This document shows positions 58,810-64,000 of a DNA stretch of 64,000 nt, one piece after another. Location of the stretch: assembly GCF_910592395.1 (NCBI RefSeq), contig NC_088322.1, positions 11,713,431-11,777,430 of the forward strand. Direction: 5' to 3'. Source of the stretch: Lineus longissimus. Lineage: Eukaryota; Nemertea; Pilidiophora; Heteronemertea; Lineidae. The position numbers and the translations under genes are program-made. The notes beneath the pieces are model-generated. The model was not told the DNA's origin. It did not search any database and was given only the letters and a program-made list of their open reading frames with translations. Each line of letters opens with the position of its first letter. Position 1 is the stretch's first letter.

Positions 58810-60202
58810 ATGTGCCGCTTCATGCTTAATGTCTTCTTGGCGTTTGCCATCATCATGCTCGTGACTCACTTAGTCGCAGGTAAGTCAACATTCATTACGT
58901 TTTTATATCAGTACCATACGCTTGTGTCTCTCCTAGTTGCGCTGATTTGAAATGGCTCGAAATCTAACCTAGTTCCTTACGTTTTGATATCAGTATCATG
59001 CGCTTATGCGCATATAAATTTGTGTTTGTCTTAGTTGCGTTGATTTAATATTGTTTGAAATTTATATCCAGTACGTATTAACACCATTTGAAATTTTCAA
59101 ATTCAATTACCAAATTTCAAATCACGAATGGTGTAGGCCTTTCATACTTAGTCGTCAATTTCAGCTGACGACAACGATGATATTAATGATGTGTTCGAAG
59201 AATTCCTTAAACGCCGCAAAGGTAAGTGTTCAAGATATGGCCAACTGGCCAACTTTTAAAGCGCCCTGCAAACGATGGAGATTTGTTTCAGCGGCCAGCG
59301 ATATATACCATGCGTCAAATAGCCGGGCCTCATTCAAACCAACCAGCACTCTTATAGCATATGCTTTTAGTCGCTGCTACCTGCGACGGAGTCATGAAAA
59401 CTTTGCAATTGTGGTTGGAATGCAACCACTGATTGGTTCAATTGCAATCACTCGTATGTTGTCAGATTACTGTCGCAGATCGCAGCGACTGAAAGCACTC
59501 GTTTGTGCCACACTAGAGATAAGTATTTGAAATTTGCAAATTGCAATTATAGGGAACGGAGATATCACCGATATGACCCACGGACGAGTGTACATGTTGT
59601 CACTCACCGCAGCGATAGATATTGTAGTTCTATCTACTCTCGTTCGCTCTCTGTAAGGGTTTGTGTCCGGCAGCCATTTTGGTTCAAATTTTGCTGAGTC
59701 ATAGGAGGAACATTGCTAATTATTTTTCTCTTGTGCATTGTTTTTGCACGCCAATACCTCGATACACTCAAGCTAAGTGCATAAAAGGTATGCATACACA
59801 TTGTGGGGTGAAATTTAGCTTTTGGAGCACGTTGCCTATTGTTTAGTCCAGAGACTTACCATCCCTTTCGTCAGCAATCATTTGGCTAAAATTGCAAATA
59901 TGCACGTTCAGTACACATCAAGGAATTGCTGTGCAAAATGAAAACCAGGAGAAATAAATGAACGTAGCCAAAATGTGTGACCCCCAAAACCCCAAGATGC
60001 CATCCACCTTAACTCAACATATTTTTCAGCTACACCGGAAGAGGACGCTGTTGCACGCCGCTCATGGGCTAAAGTCGCGAGCATCTTTAAAGGCATTGGT
60101 AGCACGGCGATGAACGCTGTCAAAGTTGCTCTTCCAGTGGCGAACGCCTTACTCGCTAACATGACTAATGGGAAAAAGAGGGATATAGAGGAGAATAAAT
60201 AA
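58810..60202 (+). CDS. Precursor of a secreted amidated cationic peptide, antimicrobial-like (peptide gene 1)
   Basis: Three coding exons, 58810-58879, 59165-59221 and 60030-60202, joined by phase-1 introns. Exon one is a hydrophobic signal peptide ending LVA. Exon two is an acidic propiece (ADDNDDINDVFEEF) closed by LKRRK. Exon three starts with an acidic spacer (TPEEDAVARR) with a dibasic site, then a Cys-free peptide of about 36 residues that begins SWAK, has three Lys, no acidic residue and regularly spaced hydrophobics, then NGKKR (amidation Gly plus dibasic cleavage) and an acidic tail DIEENK. The layout of acidic pro-regions and an amphipathic amidated cation with Trp at position 2 is that of linear alpha-helical antimicrobial precursors such as cecropins. 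The exact family is not recognised; a neuropeptide or a membrane-active defence peptide is the alternative. The start codon is the only Met-led signal peptide in frame. Confidence 0.75.
59368..59490. repeat. Small palindromic element in peptide gene 1 intron
   Basis: Left arm AGTCGCTGCTACCTGCGAC (59368-59386) pairs with right arm GTCGCAGATCGCAGCGACT (59472-59490), matching at 17 of 19 positions, around a spacer that has its own CAATTG-centred symmetry. Looks like a MITE fragment. Confidence 0.6.
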
Positions 60203-60805
60203 TCAACTGATGTAATATCTATCAGTATACTTAGGTATGTGGCATTTGTGTTAGGCAGACCCGTGCAAACTTTTTACGGCAAACATGACCAAAGTTTGCT
60301 GATATATGTGCAAACAAAAATTTGTCAATGTAGACCAGGCATTATCTGCAAGTGAGCTTCTTAAAACTTATTGAGGTTGCTCACTTCATCAGGACATTAT
60401 AGTATCATTCGACGTGTACGTGATTTCATTGTGTCTACCAGATGGAAAATGCTTCATTTCTCTTAAACTCATGAGTTCCCGTCTTCTGTTATTTCTTGAA
60501 TATGGCAAAGCGACTTTTCTGTATTGCTCCAGGCGATTAATGTATAGATCTCTCTTCAAGGCGATATAGGTCTTTCATATTCATTTTGCATTTTTCTCTC
60601 AAATTTTTTTCTGAAAATTTGCCAGTGTGAAGCTGTCCTTGTAGCAATATACTACATTCTTCTTTTTCAGTTACGCTACAAAGTCAGACGCCACCGAATC
60701 TTTGGACTCTCAGTACCTCTTATACCAGCCACTCAAATATATTCCGTTTTTCCCGCAGGAACCTGTAGCTCTTGTTTAGAAGACATTAAAGCAAATGGTG
60801 AAATC
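60203..60805 (+). other. 3' UTR of peptide gene 1, with an intron
   Basis: After the TAA at 60200-60202, a donor CTTAG/GTATGT lies at 60234/60235 and an acceptor TTTTTCAG ends at 60670. The terminal UTR exon runs from 60671 to a poly(A) signal ATTAAA at 60784-60789. The same donor, acceptor, first bases of the UTR exon and ATTAAA recur, inverted, at 63036-62535 in the second gene, which supports the model. The junction is 32 bases after the stop, inside the usual 50-55-base limit for triggering nonsense-mediated decay. Confidence 0.65.
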
Positions 60806-61403
60806 ACGTCTTGATATTTATTTGATTGGAATCAATTGTGAGATTAAGTTACACGAAGTGGGCGATATGTGTCATGTTACAACGGATAAGGTGGCATCGC
60901 CCGATTAAGTGACCTTACCGAAGAAGTAACACAAAATCAACCGATTGAGTGACCCACATCCGTTTAGGTGACACTCCATCGCCCGATTAAGTAGGAAGAC
61001 ATGTTCTCAAGAGAAGACGACCTTGTTCGTGGCCTTGGTTCGTGGCTATATTTCACCTCCTTGACTCTCAAATGGATCAAAAACTTCGTCTGTTAGTAGG
61101 TTGGCGAAGCCCGTTTCGTAACGCCCGGGTATTATAGCCCTGGTCGTTCTGTACACTGCGTTTCGGGCTGGTGTTCAATATTCGCAATCATAGGCACCCT
61201 TCCTTCTCTGACAGCCCAATAGTGGGATTATCAGGAGTTCGAGCAATCCAGCCCAACATAAACAACGTCAGTGTCCTGTCGGCCTGTGCGCCTCGGGCTA
61301 GACTATCATAGGCTGCCACAGCCAATGGACATGACGGTGAGAGCAACATCACAGTCACAATCAGATTCTTCCCCCACTGTGAGAGAGATGCGACCGACAC
61401 AAT

Positions 61404-61521
61404 GGGTGATATGAATAAAGACTAGCAAATGCTTTTATCTAAATCTCCATGTACATTTACACTAGGCCTTCCTGTACAAAACCGGAGTAAAAGCATTTGC
61501 TAGTCTTTATTCATATCACCC
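61404..61521. repeat. Hairpin with perfect 34-bp arms
   Basis: 61404-61437 (beginning GGGTGATATGAATAAAG) is the exact reverse complement of 61488-61521, around a 50-base loop. Arms this long and perfect suggest a recent insertion or a folded RNA. No TIR or TSD beyond the arms was identified. Confidence 0.85.
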
Positions 61522-61544
61522 AATGACACCAAGTTGAACCTGAT

Positions 61545-62340
61545 TGCTAAAACAGTCAGATAGTTGAGACAGTCACAACCAGACCGAGCCCAATCTGTTT
61601 TGCCAAAACTGAGCTTGAGGATGATGAGAGCAGTCACAACCAGACCGAATCGGATCTGTCTGCTCCAACGCTTCGCCATAACTGTTACAGAACTCGGCTA
61701 GACTTGGGAGGACTTTGACTAGGTCCACTATTATATCCGACACGGTGGGATAGACGAGACAGTCACAAAAGACAGATAATTTGTGTGTCTTTCTACTCTC
61801 TCATGGTCGTGCCTCTGACCGTCTGTGACATGTCTCGACTAATACAAATTGGGCAAGGTTGTATCCCAGCCATCCCTGATACTTACTTGAGTAGAGATAG
61901 GTTCACAACCAGACCGAACCGGACTTGTCTACCACACTGTTTTGCTGCAACTGAGGCATATGAGAACAGTCACAGCCAAACCGAATCAACTCTGTCTGAC
62001 CAAACGCTTCGCCGTAACTGTAATAGAGATGAGACTGTAACAGAGACGGGACGGCCATCACAAGGTTAAATTGGACTTGGAAGGAAGGTGCTATGTATGG
62101 TCGACACGTTGAGATGGACGAGACAGTCACAACAAGACAGATTATTTTTGTGTCTTTCTCTCATCAACGTGCCTTTGATTGTCCACGACAAGTCTCGTCC
62201 AGAGTTTTACCCCATTCAGCAGAGTTATATCCTATCCCTACATTTGCTTAGTAGTAATGGGGTACAACACAAATAGGCGAATGTCATGGGATTATGTGTG
62301 TGTCTTTCTCTCATGAACGTGCCATGGTGGTGTCCCATCC
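61545..62340. repeat. Imperfect tandem repeat, about 360-bp unit with 60-bp sub-units
   Basis: 'CAGTCACAACCAGACCGAA' type words recur about seven times (for example near 61570, 61630, 61905 and 61970). A longer segment beginning GACAGTCACAA..AGACAGAT and continuing TGTGTCTTTCTCTC is repeated at about 61760 and 62123, with a partial third copy near 62296. It lies between the two peptide genes. Confidence 0.7.
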
Positions 62341-62534
62341 TATCCTTACCCGGGTGGGTATGTCGAGTCGTCCATCATCCAAATTTCGTTCTGGTTTCTG
62401 CTGCAAACCTGCAAGAAGCACACCACTTGTCGCGGTGGTTAGTGACGAGATGAGCTGTTCCACTGTCGGCGGAGTGTAATCGAGTACTAAATGCGTGAAA
62501 TGACTTTACGTCAAAATGATAAATATCAAGACAT

Positions 62535-63077
62535 GATTTCACCTTGTGCTTTAATGTCTTCTAAACAAGAGCTACAGGTTGATAACGAGAAAAATCGGGA
62601 AGTGGCTGGTATAAGAGGTAGGCTTACATGAATGTTAAATATTCGGTGATGACCGACTTAGTTGCGCAACTAAAAGAGAAGAAGAATTCTTTTTATTCAC
62701 AGATACAAATGCTCAAAAGAAAAATGTCACATGTAGATTTAAGGCATATCAGGGTAGGACAGAACTTTATATGATGCCAAAGCAGTGACGAATCGATTTG
62801 TTTAGCTTGCGATTACGACGATGTTTTGCTCATTCTCCAAAGCAGACATGGTATTCAAGCATAATCTCTCTGGCAGTATTAGCGTCCGTGCATGTTGGAA
62901 AGTCGCTGTATATTATAAACTTTAAGGAGCAGCTAATGTACATATGCCTCAGTTAAGACTAGTCAGTGAAGCAAACAGTAATTCTAAAGCTTCTGATGAG
63001 GCGTCACACCACAGCCACAACATTATTCCTATTACCTAAGCAAACTGATAGATGTTACATCAGTTGATCAGTCTTCC
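62535..63077 (-). other. 3' UTR of peptide gene 2, with an intron
   Basis: On the minus strand the stop (63078-63080) is followed by a donor CTTAG/GTAATA at 63036/63035, an acceptor TCTTTTAG before 62669, a terminal UTR exon and a poly(A) signal ATTAAA at 62550-62555. Aligning it with peptide gene 1 shows shared sequence around the donor (TCAACTGATGTAA, ATCTATCAGT) and along the UTR exon (CACCGAAT, CCTCTTATACCAGCCACT, CCTGTAGCTCTTGTTTAGAA). Confidence 0.65.
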
Positions 63078-63652
63078 CTAGTTCTCATTAATATCTCTCT
63101 TTCCGCCGAGGATTTTGCCGACGATTGGGAGAGCACCTTGCGCAAAGTTGCCAACTTTTTTCATAGCGTTCGTGAACTTAGACCATGATCGGCGTGCAAC
63201 CTCTTCGTCTTCCGGATTAGCTGAAAAATATATTGATGTAAACTAAGCTGGGTGTCCGAGAAGGCAAGGTAGAGTCTAAAATGTATAAATTACGGCAACA
63301 CACGGGTCAGGTTTCCGTCGCACTGCACGCAGAGAGTATCCGGTTCCGAGAACCAATCCAGAATGACCCACTTATGTGTAGGACGTCATCAGTTGTTGGT
63401 TATGAATCACAGCTGTCACTGTTGGATCCCAGTCGTGAATGCGAAACCCTTTTTGTACCCCGTTCTGATAACGGGATCAGGAACGAAAACCATTCTCGAC
63501 GGAGCGGTTCTCGGACGGGATAGCGAAATCTCACTTATGAAAAAGTTGAGTGCGTGCTGCGGTGTAATGACCCAAGTTGCATACATAGTATGCCTTTTAC
63601 ATACCTTTGCGGCGTTTGAGGAAATCTTCCAAGGCATCATCGTATTCGTCGG
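63078..63652 (-). CDS. Precursor of a secreted amidated cationic peptide, antimicrobial-like (peptide gene 2; 5' partial)
   Basis: Paralogue of peptide gene 1 in the opposite direction. Visible coding exons: 63605-63652 (acidic propiece ADEYDDALEDF closed by LKRRK) and 63078-63220 (spacer NPEDEEVARR; a Cys-free peptide of about 28 residues starting SWSKF with four Lys and no acidic residue; amidation and cleavage signal GGKR; acidic tail DINEN; stop TAG). Both introns are phase 1 at the same codons as in gene 1. The signal-peptide exon should lie at higher coordinates, but no match to it exists up to 64000, so it falls beyond the window. The peptide body is eight residues shorter than that of gene 1 and largely different in sequence, while the processing motifs and SW start are kept. 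Confidence 0.75.
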
Positions 63653-64000
63653 CTGAAACGGATGTGGATACTATTAAGATTACGGAATATACATTGTATG
63701 TGGTCGGCAAAAGGGCGGGATGGACCGTTTCGAATTCTACAACCAGTGAAAGTTGCTGAAACAATCGCTGCGTTAGAATTTCTTTTGTTATTGAATTACA
63801 GGATGAAATAAAGCACCTTGTGCAGCAGTGCAGTGTAGCGAAAGCGATATCCTTTTCCTAGCTTTCTGCTATTGCAGCTGGCTTGCCTTTAGAACTGCCC
63901 AAATCTTCCCTCCTCCTGCCTGTACACTGAAGCTTTTCTTCCACCAAGACCCCTTTGCGTCTTAGTTTTAGAATAGAACGTGATGGTGCGCAGTAACTGG
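63653..64000. other. Window edge inside intron of peptide gene 2
   Basis: No counterpart of the signal-peptide exon was found on the minus strand here, although the matching intron in gene 1 is only 285 bases. The intron must be longer in gene 2. Confidence 0.5.

Larger units (their letters stand above)
60806..62534. other. Spacer between convergent peptide genes
   Basis: No coding exon was found. It contains repeats of CCGATTAAGTGAC near 60900-60990, the hairpin at 61404-61521 and the tandem repeat at 61545-62340. Confidence 0.55.

Overview
The window is intron-rich animal DNA, most likely from a marine invertebrate (lophotrochozoan or invertebrate deuterostome). The basis is GT-AG spliced genes, animal-only families (beta-catenin, an ionotropic glutamate receptor, a metzincin protease), many dispersed and palindromic repeats, and frequent TACATGTA and TAGGCCTA strings. 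Bacterial logic (operons, RBS) does not apply. All gene models below were assembled by hand from reading frame, splice consensus and intron phase; none is backed by transcripts.

Layout. (1) 2,920-15,728 (+): a very large Ser-rich protein (about 2,400 residues visible) with two giant exons and a helical C-terminus; its 5' end was not found and its family is unresolved (possibly KRAP/ITPRID-like). (2) About 17,960-35,645 (+): beta-catenin, with a proposed non-coding first exon, a 7.7-kb first intron and 14 coding exons giving 818 residues. (3) 36,750-40,254 (-): an 8-exon, 272-residue secreted metzincin-like protease made of little more than the catalytic domain, with an altered third zinc ligand. 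(4) 42,142-54,832 (+): a complete 16-exon ionotropic glutamate receptor of about 872 residues. A complete alpha-tubulin gene (46,476-48,438, -) lies nested and antisense in its sixth intron. (5) 58,810-63,652: two convergent small genes, one complete on + and one cut by the window end on -. They encode secreted, acidic-propiece, dibasic-processed, apparently amidated cationic peptides that look like linear antimicrobial peptides.

The peptide pair is the most novel-looking system. The two precursors share exon phases, acidic propiece, processing motifs, a Trp at mature position 2 and an intron in the 3' UTR. The peptide bodies have diverged in length and sequence, and the two genes form a tail-to-tail inverted duplication.

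The rest is repeat-rich: a 565-bp fold-back element with a probable target-site duplication, a near-identical 245-bp dispersed repeat pair, a 157-bp inverted repeat around a tRNA-like core, several tRNA-derived SINE-like segments, minisatellites and a GAATGAAGAA-type satellite inside the protease gene.
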